Source of the DNA: Leucaena leucocephala
Taxonomy: Eukaryota; Streptophyta; Magnoliopsida; Fabales; Fabaceae
Assembly (NCBI GenBank): GCA_037074615.1
Contig: CM073563.1
Location: forward strand, 14,802,501 to 14,866,500
Direction: 5' to 3'
DNA length: 64,000 bases
Shown here: piece after piece, positions 1-10,699 of the stretch
How the letters are laid out: every line of letters starts with the position of its first letter
Position numbering within the stretch: position 1 is the first letter of the stretch
Notes under the pieces: generated by a model
What the model was told of the DNA's origin: nothing
Databases searched by the model: none
What the model saw: only the letters and a program-made list of their open reading frames with translations
Made by a program: the position numbers and the translations under genes

Positions 1-155
1 TCACCCCAATCTCAACTTTTAATACGAATTCTATAACACCTGTTTTCCTTAAGATATGGGTCTATGTAGGTCACGGAAGGGTTATCCATTGTTTCAAGCT
101 ACTTCTAGGCAAATGAAGCAAAACCTTGGCACTTCTCCCGACCATAATGAAAAGT
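1..155 (+). repeat. Monomer a (A-type), reference copy
   Basis: First monomer of the 10-mer HOR. Diagnostic features are an EcoRI-type GAATTC at 26-31 in place of the TTCTAGAA element, followed by CTATAACACC, then GTCTATGTAGGTCACGG and a GAAGCAAAACC stretch. It is closest to monomer g. Several copies in the 13.7-26.1 kb zone have ACAAATTC here and lose the GAATTC. Confidence 0.9.
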
Positions 156-308
156 CTCCACCAATATCAACATTGAATATTCATTCTAGAATGCCACATT
201 CCTCAAGATATGGGTCCATATAGGTCACAAAACGGTCATCAGTTGTTTCAAGGTAGTTTTACTCAAATGTAGCAAAACTATTGAACTTTACTTGTCTATA
301 GTTGTAAG
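156..308 (+). repeat. Monomer b (B-type), reference copy
   Basis: B-type monomer with TGAATATTCA and CATTCTAGAATG palindromes, then CACATTCCTCAAG, which replaces the CTTAAG seen in d and j. It ends in CTATAGTTGTAAG. Closest relative is h. Sub-family differences lie at GGTCATC(A/C)AGTTG-type positions: copies near 33.0, 34.5, 39.1, 43.6, 51.3 and 52.8 kb have CATAAGTTG. Confidence 0.9.
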
Positions 309-462
309 TCACCCCCAATCTCAACTTTCAATATGAGTTCTAGAATGTCACTTCTCCAAAGATGTGGGTCCATGCAGGTCACAAAGTGTCATCCATTTTT
401 TCAAAGTACTTTTAGCAAAATGTAGCGAAACTCTGGCACTTTTCCTGACCATAATGGAAAGT
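309..462 (+). repeat. Monomer c (A-type), reference copy
   Basis: A-type monomer recognised by TTCAATATGAGTTCTAG, CTTCTCCAAAGATGTGG, GTCCATGCAGGTC (the GCAGG is specific to c) and TTTTAGCAAAATGTAGC. It is closest to monomer i, which has GTAGG and TAGGAAAATG instead. Those two differences allow c/i recombinants to be mapped. Confidence 0.9.
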
Positions 463-615
463 CCCCGCCAATATCAACATTGAATATTCATTCTAGAATG
501 CCACTTTTCTTAAGATATGGGTCCATATAGGTCACAAAAGAGTCCTCAATTGTTTCAAGGCAGTTTTACGCAAAAGTAGCAAAACTTTGGGACTTTACTT
601 GTCTACAGTGATAAC
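463..615 (+). repeat. Monomer d (B-type), reference copy
   Basis: B-type monomer with the fullest set of dyads: TGAATATTCA, CATTCTAGAATG, CTTAAG and ATATGG-GT-CCATAT within about 45 bp. Diagnostic features are AAAAGAGTCCTCAATTG and CGCAAAAGTAGC with CTTTGGGAC. Two alleles alternate along the array, CACTTTTCTTAAG and CACTTTGCTTAAG; the second is fixed from about 28.6 kb onward. Confidence 0.9.
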
Positions 616-769
616 TCACCCCCAATCGCAACCTTCAATGTGAGTTCTAGAACGTTACTTTTCTTAAGATGTGGGTCCATGTAGGTCGCAAAAGTGTCAT
701 CCATTTTTTCAAAGTAGTTTTAGGCAAAGTGGCGGAACTCTGGCACTTTTCTCCACCATACTTAAAAAA
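616..769 (+). repeat. Monomer e (A-type), reference copy
   Basis: Most distinctive A monomer: CAATCGCAACC start, GTTCTAGAAC palindrome followed by GTTAC, GTAGGTCGCAAAAG (GC where others have AC), and GGCAAAGTGGCGGAAC. Two useful variants exist. CATACTTAAAAAATCC is one base longer than CATACTGAAAAATCC and marks 1-4.6 kb and 60.2-64 kb. GAGCTCTAGAAC replaces GAGTTCTAGAAC from 28.8 kb on, destroying the 10-bp palindrome. Confidence 0.9.
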
Positions 770-923
770 TCCCCCCAATCTCTACTTTGAGTATGCGTTC
801 TGGAATGCTACTTTCCTTAAGATATGGGTCTATATAGGTCACAAAAGAGTCATCAACTGTTTCAAGGTAGTTTTACGCAAATGTAGCGAAACTTTAGCAC
901 TTTACTTTTCTATAGTGATAACC
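770..923 (+). repeat. Monomer f (B-type), reference copy
   Basis: B-position monomer that departs from the B consensus at its start: CAATCTCTACTTTGAGTATG and GTTCTGGAATG, so the CATTCTAGAATG palindrome is broken. It has CTTAAG, GTCTATATAGG and CATCAACTGTTTC, and ends in GATAACC rather than GATAAC. With e it forms the dimer that has no close duplicate in the HOR. Confidence 0.9.
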
Positions 924-1078
924 TCACCCCAATCTCAACTTTTAATACGAATTCTATAACACCTATTTTCCTTAAGATATGGGTCCATGTAGGTCACGAA
1001 AGAGTTATCCATTGTTTCAAGGAACTTTTAGGTAAATGCAGCAAAACCTTGGCACTTTTCCCGACCATAATGAAAAGT
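924..1078 (+). repeat. Monomer g (A-type), reference copy
   Basis: Paralogue of a: GAATTC at 949-954 and CTATAACACCTATTTTCC, but with GTCCATGTAGGTCACGAAAGAG and TTTTAGGTAAATGCAGC. A CCCGACC to CCCGTCC change marks copies from about 29.2 kb to 62.2 kb and serves as a sub-family marker. Confidence 0.9.
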
Positions 1079-1222
1079 CCCCACCAATATCAACATTGAA
1101 TATTCATTCTAGAATGCCACATTCCTCAAGATATGGGTCCATATAGGTCACAAAAGGGTCATCAATTGTTTCTAGTTTTACTCAAATGCAGCAAAATTAT
1201 TCAACTTGTCTATACTTGTAAC
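1079..1222 (+). repeat. Monomer h (B-type, 9 bp short), reference copy
   Basis: Paralogue of b but only about 144 bp. It lacks about 4 bp where others read TTTCAAGGTAG (here TTTCTAG) and about 5 bp where b reads GAACTTTACTTGTC (here CAACTTGTC). Three haplotypes divide the window: TTTTACTCAAATGCAGC (1-4.3 kb and at 27.8 kb), TTTGACTCAAATGGAGC (5.7-25.7 kb) and TTTGACTCAAATGCAGC (29.3 kb onward). Confidence 0.9.
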
Positions 1223-1376
1223 TCACCCCCAATCTCAACTTTCAATATGAGTTCTAGAATGTCACTTCTCCAAAGATGTGGGTCCATGTAGGTCACAAAG
1301 TGTCATCCATTTTTCCAAAGTACTTGTAGGAAAATGTAGCGAAACTCTGGCACTTTTCCTGACCATAATGGAAATT
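1223..1376 (+). repeat. Monomer i (A-type), reference copy
   Basis: Paralogue of c with GTCCATGTAGGTC and TAGGAAAATGTAGC, ending in GGAAATTCC where c has GGAAAGTCC. Many copies from 30.9 kb on carry a 2-bp loss (AAAGATGGGTCC for AAAGATGTGGGTCC) together with CACAAAATTTCATCC. This loss explains the 1526- versus 1528-bp HOR lengths. Confidence 0.9.
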
Positions 1377-1529
1377 CCCCACCAATATCAACATTGAACA
1401 TTCATTCTAGAATGCCACTTTCCTTAAGATATGGGTCCATATAGGTCACAAGAGAGTCGTCAATTGTTTCAAGCTAGTTTTACGCAAATGTAGCAAAACT
1501 TTGGCACTTCACTTTTCTATAGTGATAAC
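1377..1529 (+). repeat. Monomer j (B-type), reference copy
   Basis: B-type monomer recognised by TTGAACATTCATTCTAG (the first palindrome is broken) and CACAAGAGAGTCGTCAATTG, with GGCACTTCACTTTTC near the end. The allele TTGTTCCAAGG marks copies from about 6.0 to 26.9 kb; the allele TTGTTTCAAG marks the rest. From 31.2 kb many copies end in CTATAGGGATAAC. Confidence 0.9.
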
Positions 1530-3058
1530 TCACCCCAATCTCAACTTTTAATACGAATTCTATAACACCTGTTTTCCTTAAGATATGGGTCTATGTAGGT
1601 CACGGAAGGGTTATCCATTGTTTCAAGCTACTTCTAGGCAAATGAAGCAAAACCTTGGCACTTCTCCCGACCATAATGAAAAGTCTCCACCAATATCAAC
1701 ATTGAATATTCATTCTAGAATGCCACATTCCTCAAGATATGGGTCCATATAGGTCACAAAACGGTCATCAGTTGTTTCAAGGTAGTTTTACTCAAATGTA
1801 GCAAAACTATTGAACTTTACTTGTCTATAGTTGTAAGTCACCCCCAATCTCAACTTTCAATATGAGTTCTAGAATGTCACTTCTCCAAAGATGTGGGTCC
1901 ATGCAGGTCACAAAGTGTCATCCATTTTTTCAAAGTACTTTTAGCAAAATGTAGCGAAACTCTGGCACTTTTCCTGACCATAATGGAAAGTCCCCGCCAA
2001 TATCAACATTGAATATTCATTCTAGAATGCCACTTTTCTTAAGATATGGGTCCATATAGGTCACAAAAGAGTCCTCAATTGTTTCAAGGCAGTTTTACGC
2101 AAAAGTAGCAAAACTTTGGGACTTTACTTGTCTACAGTGATAACTCACCCCCAATCGCAACCTTCAATGTGAGTTCTAGAACGTTACTTTTCTTAAGATG
2201 TGGGTCCATGTAGGTCGCAAAAGTGTCATCCATTTTTTCAAAGTAGTTTTAGGCAAAGTGGCGGAACTCTGGCACTTTTCTCCACCATACTTAAAAAATC
2301 CCCCCAATCTCTACTTTGAGTATGCGTTCTGGAATGCTACTTTCCTTAAGATATGGGTCTATATAGGTCACAAAAGAGTCATCAACTGTTTCAAGGTAGT
2401 TTTACGCAAATGTAGCGAAACTTTAGCACTTTACTTTTCTATAGTGATAACCTCACCCCAATCTCAACTTTTAATACGAATTCTATAACACCTATTTTCC
2501 TTAAGATATGGGTCCATGTAGGTCACGAAAGAGTTATCCATTGTTTCAAGGAACTTTTAGGTAAATGCAGCAAAACCTTGGCACTTTTCCCGACCATAAT
2601 GAAAAGTCCCCACCAATATCAACATTGAATATTCATTCTAGAATGCCACATTCCTCAAGATATGGGTCCATATAGGTCACAAAAGGGTCATCAATTGTTT
2701 CTAGTTTTACTCAAATGCAGCAAAATTATTCAACTTGTCTATACTTGTAACTCACCCCCAATCTCAACTTTCAATATGAGTTCTAGAATGTCACTTCTCC
2801 AAAGATGTGGGTCCATGTAGGTCACAAAGTGTCAACCATTTTTCCAAAGTACTTCTAGGAAAATGTAGCGAAACTCTGGCACTTTTCCTGACCATAATGG
2901 AAATTCCCCACCAATATCAACATTGAACATTCATTCTAGAATGCCACTTTCCTTAAGATATGGGTCCATATAGGTCACAAGAGAGTCGTCAATTGTTTCA
3001 AGGTAGTTTTACGCAAATGTAGCAAAACTTTGGCACTTCACTTTTCTATAGTGATAAC
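1530..3058 (+). repeat. 10-mer HOR copy 2 (1529 bp)
   Basis: Complete a-j unit, twin of copy 1. It differs at 2835 (A), 2855 (C) and 3003 (G). Confidence 0.93.
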
Positions 3059-4587
3059 TCACCCCAATCTCAACTTTTAATACGAATTCTATAACACCTG
3101 TTTTCCTTAAGATATGGGTCTATGTAGGTCACGGAAGGGTTATCCATTGTTTCAAGCTACTTCTAGGCAAATGAAGCAAAACCTTGGCACTTTTCCCGAC
3201 CATAATGAAAAGTCCCCACCAATATCAACATTGAATATTCATTCTAGAATGCCACATTCCTCAAGATATGGGTCCATATAGGTCACAAAAGGGTCATCAG
3301 TTGTTTCAAGGTAGTTTTACTCAAATGTAGCAAAATTATTGAACTTTACTTGTCTATAGTTGTAAGTCACCCCCAATCTCAACTTTCAATATGAGTTCTA
3401 GAATGTCACTTCTCCAAAGATGTGGGTCCATGCAGGTCACAAAGTGTCATCCATTTTTTCAAAGTACTTTTAGCAAAATGTAGCGAAACTCTGGCACTTT
3501 TCCTGACCATAATGGAAAGTCCCCGCCAATATCAACATTGAATATTCATTCTAGAATGCCACTTTGCTTAAGATATGGGTCCATATAGGTCATAAAAGAG
3601 TCCTCAATTGTTTCAACGTAGTTTTACGCAAAAGTAGCAAAACTTTGGGACTTTACTTGTCTACAGTGATAACTCACCGCCAATCGCAACCTTCAATGTG
3701 AGTTCTAGAACGTTACTTTTCTTAAGATGTGGGTCCATGTAGGTCGCAAAAGTGTCATCCATTTTTTCAAAGTAGTTTTAGGCAAAGTAGCGGAACTCTG
3801 GCACTTTTCTCGACCATACTTAAAAAATCCCCCCAATCTCTACTTTGAGTATGCGTTCTGGAATGCTACTTTCCTTAAGATATGGGTCTATATAGGTCAC
3901 AAAAGAGTCATCAACTGTTTCAAGGTAGTTTTACGCAAATGTAGCGAAACTTTGGCACTTTACTTTTCTATAGTGATAACCTCACCCCAATCTCAACTTT
4001 TAATACGAATTCTATAACACCTATTTTCCTTAAGATATGGGTCCATGTAGGTCACGAAAGAGTTATCCATTGTTTCAAGGAACTTTTAGGTAAATGCAGC
4101 AAAACCTTGGCACTTTTCCCGGCCATAATGAAAAGTCCCCACCAATATCAACATTGAATATTCATTCTAGAATGCCACATTCCTCAAGATATGGGTCCAT
4201 ATAGGTCACAAAAGGGTCATCAATTGTTTCTAGTTTTACTCAAATGCAGCAAATTTATTGAACTTGTCTATACTTGTAACTCACCCCCAATCTCAACTTT
4301 CAATATGAGTTCTAGAATGTCACTTCTCCAAAGATGTGGGTCCATGTAGGTCACAAAGTGTCATCCATTTTTCCAAAGTACTTCTAGGAAAATGTAGCGA
4401 AACTCTCGCACTTTTCCTGACCATAATGGAAATTCCCCACCAATATCAACATTGAACATTCATTCTAGAATGCCACTTTCCTTAAGATATGGGTCCATAT
4501 AGGTCACAAGAGAGTCGTCAATTGTTTCAAGGTAGTTTTACGCAAATGTAGCAAAACTATGGCACTTCACTTTTCTATAGTGATAAC
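3059..4587 (+). repeat. 10-mer HOR copy 3 (1529 bp)
   Basis: Complete a-j unit that still carries the longer e variant (CTTAAAAAATCC near 3820). Private changes include GGTCATAAAAG in d, CAACGTAG in d, ACTCTCGCAC in i and ACTATGGCAC in j. Confidence 0.92.
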
Positions 4588-6115
4588 TCACCCCAATCTC
4601 AACTTTTAATACGAATTCTATAACACCTGTTTTCCTTAAGATATGGGTCTATGTAGGTCACGGAAGGGTTATCCATTGTTTCAAGCTACTTCTAGGCAAA
4701 TGAAGCAAAACCTTGGCACTTTTCCCGACCATAATGAAAAGTCCCCACCAATATCAACATTGAATATTCATTCTAGAATGCCACATTCCTCAAGATATGG
4801 GTCCATATAGGTCACAAAAGGGTCATCAGTTGTTTCAAGGTAGTTTTACTCAAATGTAGCAAAATTATTGAACTTTACTTGTCTATAGTTGTAAGTCACC
4901 CCCAATCTCAACTTTCAATATGAGTTCTAGAATGTCACTTCTCCAAAGATGTGGGTCCATGCAGGTCACAAAGTGTCATCCATTTTTTCAAAGTACTTTT
5001 AGCAAAATGTAGCGAAACTCTGGCACTTTTCCTGACCATAATGGAAAGTCCCCGCCAATATCAACATTGAATATTCATTCTAGAATGCCACTTTTCTTAA
5101 GATATGGGTCCATATAGGTCACAAAAGAGTCCTCAATTGTTTCAAGGTAGTTTTACGCAAAAGTAGCAAAACTTTGGGACTTTACTTGTCTACAGTGATA
5201 ACTCACCACCAATCGCAACCTTCAATGTGAGTTCTAGAACGTTACTTTTCTTAAGATGTGGGTCCATGTAGGTCGCAAAAGTGTCATCCATTTTTTCAAA
5301 GTAGTTTTAGGCAAAGTAGCAGAACTCTGGCACTTTTCTCGACCATACTGAAAAATCCCCCCAATCTCTACTTTGAGTATGCATTCTGGAATGCTACTTT
5401 CCTTAAGATATGGGTCTATATAGGTCACAAAAGAGTCATCAACTGTTTCAAGGTAGTTTTACGCAAATGTAGCGAAACTTTGGCACTTTACTTTTCTATA
5501 GTGATAACCTCACCCCAATCTCAACTTTTAATACGAATTCTATAACACCTATTTTCCTTAAGATATGGGTCCATGTAGGTCACGAAAGAGTTATCCATTG
5601 TTTCAAGGAACTTTTAGGTAAATGCAGCAAAACCTTGGCACTTTTCCCGACCATAATGAAAAGTCCCCACCAATATCAACATTGAATATTCATTCTAGAA
5701 TGCCACATTCCTCAAGATATGGGTCCATATAGGTCACAAAAGGGTCATCAGTTGTTTCTAGTTTGACTCAAATGGAGCAAAATTATTGAACTTGTCTATA
5801 CTTGTAACTCACCCCCAATCTCAACTTTCAATATGAGTTCTAGAATGTCACTTCTCCAAAGATGTGGGTCCATGTAGGTCACAAAGTGTCATCCATTTTT
5901 TCAAAGTACTTTTAGGAAAATGTAGCGAAACTCTGGCACTTTTCCTGACCATAATGGAAATTCCCCACCAATATCAACATTGAACATTCATTCTAGAATG
6001 CCACTTTCCTTAAGATATGGGTCCATATAGGTCACAAGAGAGTCGTCAATTGTTCCAAGGTAGTTTTACGCAAATGTAGCAAAACTTTGGCACTTCACTT
6101 TTCTATAGTGATAAC
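4588..6115 (+). repeat. 10-mer HOR copy 4 (1528 bp), sub-family switch
   Basis: First unit of the second sub-family. Monomer e becomes one base shorter (CTGAAAAATCC) with AGCAGAAC, d-e reads CACCACCAATCGC, h becomes TTTGACTCAAATGGAGC and j becomes TTGTTCCAAGG. Several markers change inside a single HOR, so the switch is abrupt, as expected for an exchange junction. Confidence 0.9.
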
Positions 6116-7643
6116 TCACCCCAATCTCAACTTTTAATACGAATTCTATAACACCTGTTTTCCTTAAGATATGGGTCTATGTAGGTCACGGAAGGGTTAT
6201 CCATTGTTTCAAGCTACTTCTAGGCAAATGAAGCAAAACCTTGGCACTTTTCCCGACCATAATGAAAAGTCCCCACCAATATCAACATTGAATATTCATT
6301 CTAGAATGCCACATTCCTCAAGATATGGGTCCATATAGGTCACAAAAGGGTCATCAGTTGTTTCAAGGTAGTTTTACTCAAATGTAGCAAAATTATTGAA
6401 CTTTACTTGTCTATAGTTGTAAGTCACCCCCAATCTCAACTTTCAATATGAGTTCTAGAATGTCACTTCTCCAAAGATGTGGGTCCATGCAGGTCACAAA
6501 GTGTCATCCATTTTTTCAAAGTACTTTTAGCAAAATGTAGCGAAACTCTGGCACTTTTCCTGACCATAATGGAAAGTCCCCGCCAATATCAACATTGAAT
6601 ATTCATTCTAGAATGCCACTTTTCTTAAGATATGGGTCCATATAGGTCACAAAAGAGTCCTCAATTGTTTCAAGGTAGTTTTACGCAAAAGTAGCAAAAC
6701 TTTGGGACTTTACTTGTCTACAGTGATAACTCACCACCAATCGCAACCTTCAATGTGAGTTCTAGAACGTTACTTTTCTTAAGATGTGGGTCCATGTAGG
6801 TCGCAAAAGTGTCATCCATTTTTTCAAAGTAGTTTTAGGCAAAGTAGCGGAACTCTGGCACTTTTCTCGACCATACTGAAAAATCCCCCCAATCTCTACT
6901 TTGAGTATGCATTCTGGAATGCTACTTTCCTTAAGATATGGGTCTATATAGGTCACAAAAGAGTCATCAACTGTTTCAAGGTAGTTTTACGCAAATGTAG
7001 CGAAACTTTGGCACTTTACTTTTCTATAGTGATAACCTCACCCCAATCTCAACTTTTAATACGAATTCTATAACACCTATTTTCCTTAAGATATGGGTCC
7101 ATGTAGGTCACGAAAGAGTTATCCATTGTTTCAAGGAACTTTTAGGTAAATGCAGCAAAACCTTGGCACTTTTCCCGACCATAATGAAAAGTCCCCACCA
7201 ATATCAACATTGAATATTCATTCTAGAATGCCACATTCCTCAAGATATGGGTCCATATAGGTCACAAAAGGGTCATCAGTTGTTTCTAGTTTGACTCAAA
7301 TGGAGCAAAATTATTGAACTTGTCTATACTTGTAACTCACCCCCAATCTCAACTTTCAATATGAGTTCTAGAATGTCACTTCTCCAAAGATGTGGGTCGA
7401 TGTAGGTCACAAAGTGTCATCCATTTTTTCAAAGTACTTTTAGGAAAATGTAGCGAAACTCTGGCACTTTTCCTGACCATAATGGAAATTCCCCACCAAT
7501 ATCAACATTGAACATTCATTCTAGAATGCCACTTTCCTTAAGATATGGGTCCATATAGGTCACAAGAGAGTCGTCAATTGTTCCAAGGTAGTTTTACGCA
7601 AATGTAGCAAAACTTTGGCACTTCACTTTTCTATAGTGATAAC
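6116..7643 (+). repeat. 10-mer HOR copy 5 (1528 bp)
   Basis: Complete a-j unit with AGCGGAAC in e. A private GGGTCGATG (G at 7399) interrupts the core in i. Confidence 0.92.
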
Positions 7644-9171
7644 TCACCCCAATCTCAACTTTTAATACGAATTCTATAACACCTGTTTTCCTTAAGATAT
7701 GGGTCTATGTAGGTCACGGAAGGGTTATCCATTGTTTCAAGCTACTTCTAGGCAAATGAAGCAAAACCTTGGCACTTTTCCCTACCATAATGAAAAGTCC
7801 CCACCAATATCAACATTGAATATTCATTCTAGAATGCCACATTCCTCAAGATATGGGTCCATATAGGTCACAAAAGGGTCATCAGTTGTTTCAAGGTAGT
7901 TTTACTCAAATGTAGCAAAATTATTGAACTTTACTTGTCTATAGTTGTAAGTCACCCCCAATCTCAACTTTCAATATGAGTTCTAGAATGTCACTTCTCC
8001 AAAGATGTGGGTCCATGCAGGTCACAAAGTGTCATCCATTTTTTCAAAGTACTTTTAGCAAAATGTAGCGAAACTCTGGCACTTTTCCTGACCATAATGG
8101 AAAGTCCCCGCCAATATCAACATTGAATATTCATTCTAGAATGCCACTTTTCTTAAGATATGGGTCCATATAGGTCACAAAAGAGTCCTCAATTGTTTCA
8201 AGGTAGTTTTACGCAAAAGTAGCAAAACTTTGGGACTTTACTTGTCTACAGTGATAACTCACCACCAATCGCAACCTTCAATGTGAGTTCTAGAACGTTA
8301 CTTTTCTTAAGATGTGGGTCCATGTAGGTCGCAAAAGTGTCATCCATTTTTTCAAAGTAGTTTTAGGCAAAGTAGCAGAACTCTGGCACTTTTCTCGACC
8401 ATACTGAAAAATCCCCCCAATCTCTACTTTGAGTATGCATTCTGGAATGCTACTTTCCTTAAGATATGGGTCTATATAGGTCACAAAAGAGTCATCAACT
8501 GTTTCAAGGTAGTTTTACGCAAATGTAGCGAAACTTTGGCACTTTACTTTTCTATAGTGATAACCTCACCCCAATCTCAACTTTTAATACGAATTCTATA
8601 ACACCTATTTTCCTTAAGATATGGGTCCATGTAGGTCACGAAAGAGTTATCCATTGTTTCAAGGAACTTTTAGGTAAATGCAGCAAAACCTTGGCACTTT
8701 TCCCGACCATAATGAAAAGTCCCCACCAATATCAACATTGAATATTCATTCTAGAATGCCACATTCCTCAAGATATGGGTCCATATAGGTCACAAAAGGG
8801 TCATCAGTTGTTTCTAGTTTGACTCAAATGGAGCAAAATTATTGAACTTGTCTATACTTGTAACTCACCCCCAATCTCAACTTTCAATATGAGTTCTAGA
8901 ATGTCACTTCTCCAAAGATGTGGGTCCATGTAGGTCACAAAGTGTCATCCATTTTTTCAAAGTACTTTTAGGAAAATGTAGCGAAACTCTGGCACTTTTC
9001 CTGACCATAATGGAAATTCCCCACCAATATCAACATTGAACATTCATTCTAGAATGCCACTTTCCTTAAGATATGGGTCCATATAGGTCACAAGAGAGTC
9101 GTCAATTGTTCCAAGGTAGTTTTACGCAAATGTAGCAAAACTTTGGCACTTCACTTTTCTATAGTGATAAC
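7644..9171 (+). repeat. 10-mer HOR copy 6 (1528 bp), super-period marker
   Basis: Complete unit with two linked markers: CCCTACC in a (near 7780) and AGCAGAAC in e. The pair reappears exactly three HORs later, in the unit starting at 12228. Confidence 0.92.
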
Positions 9172-10699
9172 TCACCCCAATCTCAACTTTTAATACGAAT
9201 TCTATAACACCTGTTTTCCTTAAGATATGGGTCTATGTAGGTCACGGAAGGGTTATCCATTGTTTCAAGCTACTTCTAGGCAAATGAAGCAAAACCTTGG
9301 CACTTTTCCCGACCATAATGAAAAGTCCCCACCAATATCAACATTGAATATTCATTCTAGAATGCCACATTCCTCAAGATATGGGTCCATATAGGTCACA
9401 AAAGGGTCATCAGTTGTTTCAAGGTAGTTTTACTCAAATGTAGCAAAATTATTGAACTTTACTTGTCTATAGTTGTAAGTCACCCCCAATCTCAACTTTC
9501 AATATGAGTTCTAGAATGTCACTTCTCCAAAGATGTGGGTCCATGCAGGTCACAAAGTGTCATCCATTTTTTCAAAGTACTTTTAGCAAAATGTAGCGAA
9601 ACTCTGGCACTTTTCCTGACCATAATGGAAAGTCCCCGCCAATATCAACATTGAATATTCATTCTAGAATGCCACTTTTCTTAAGATATGGGTCCATATA
9701 GGTCACAAAAGAGTCCTCAATTGTTTCAAGGTAGTTTTACGCAAAAGTAGCAAAACTTTGGGACTTTACTTGTCTACAGTGATAACTCACCACCAATCGC
9801 AACCTTCAATGTGAGTTCTAGAACGTTACTTTTCTTAAGATGTGGGTCCATGTAGGTCGCAAAAGTGTCATCCATTTTTTCAAAGTAGTTTTAGGCAAAG
9901 TAGCGGAACTCTGGCACTTTTCTCGACCATACTGAAAAATCCCCCCAATCTCTACTTTGAGTATGCATTCTGGAATGCTACTTTCCTTAAGATATGGGTC
10001 TATATAGGTCACAAAAGAGTCATCAACTGTTTCAAGGTAGTTTTACGCAAATGTAGCGAAACTTTGGCACTTTACTTTTCTATAGTGATAACCTCACCCC
10101 AATCTCAACTTTTAATACGAATTCTATAACACCTATTTTCCTTAAGATATGGGTCCATGTAGGTCACGAAAGAGTTATCCATTGTTTCAAGGAACTTTTA
10201 GGTAAATGCAGCAAAACCTTGGCACTTTTCCCGACCATAATGAAAAGTCCCCACCAATATCAACATTGAATATTCATTCTAGAATGCCACATTCCTCAAG
10301 ATATGGGTCCATATAGGTCACAAAAGGGTCATCAGTTGTTTCTAGTTTGACTCAAATGGAGCAAAATTATTGAACTTGTCTATACTTGTAACTCACCCCC
10401 AATCTCAACTTTCAATATGAGTTCTAGAATGTCACTTCTCCAAAGATGTGGGTCCATGTAGGTCACAAAGTGTCATCCATTTTTTCAAAGTACTTTTAGG
10501 AAAATGTAGCGAAACTCTGGCACTTTTCCTGACCATAATGGAAATTCCCCACCAATATCAACATTGAACATTCATTCTAGAATGCCACTTTCCTTAAGAT
10601 ATGGGTCCATATAGGTCACAAGAGAGTCGTCAATTGTTCCAAGGTAGTTTTACGCAAATGTAGCAAAACTTTGGCACTTCACTTTTCTATAGTGATAAC
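9172..10699 (+). repeat. 10-mer HOR copy 7 (1528 bp)
   Basis: Complete a-j unit of the second sub-family with AGCGGAAC in e. No private change was noticed. Confidence 0.92.

Larger units (their letters stand above)
1..1529 (+). repeat. 10-mer HOR copy 1 (1529 bp)
   Basis: Complete a-j unit. It shares CACTTCTCCCG, AGTCTCCACC, ACAAAACGGTC and CTTTAGCAC with copy 2. By eye only three substitutions separate the two (1306 T, 1326 G, 1474 C here), so they are a very recent tandem duplicate. Confidence 0.93.

Noticed and set aside
669..959. Recurrent ~95-96-residue open frame across monomers e-f-g, repeated about 40 times on the + strand
   Set aside because: It follows the HOR period exactly. A one-base indel in e (CTTAAAAAATCC versus CTGAAAAATCC) changes the frame of its first third between copies, some copies lack an ATG in the frame used, and changes are not biased to third positions. 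It is a by-product of satellite repetition.
1027..1037. TTTTAGGTAAA and TTTTAGGCAAA as degenerate telomere repeats
   Set aside because: Single occurrences inside monomers at a fixed position, never tandem TTTAGGG or TTAGGG.
5234..5428. Recurrent 64-residue open frame on the - strand
   Set aside because: It overlaps the + strand frame in monomers e-f. It is lost in left-end and 60-64 kb copies through the same one-base indel, and in some copies through single substitutions. No sign of selection for coding.
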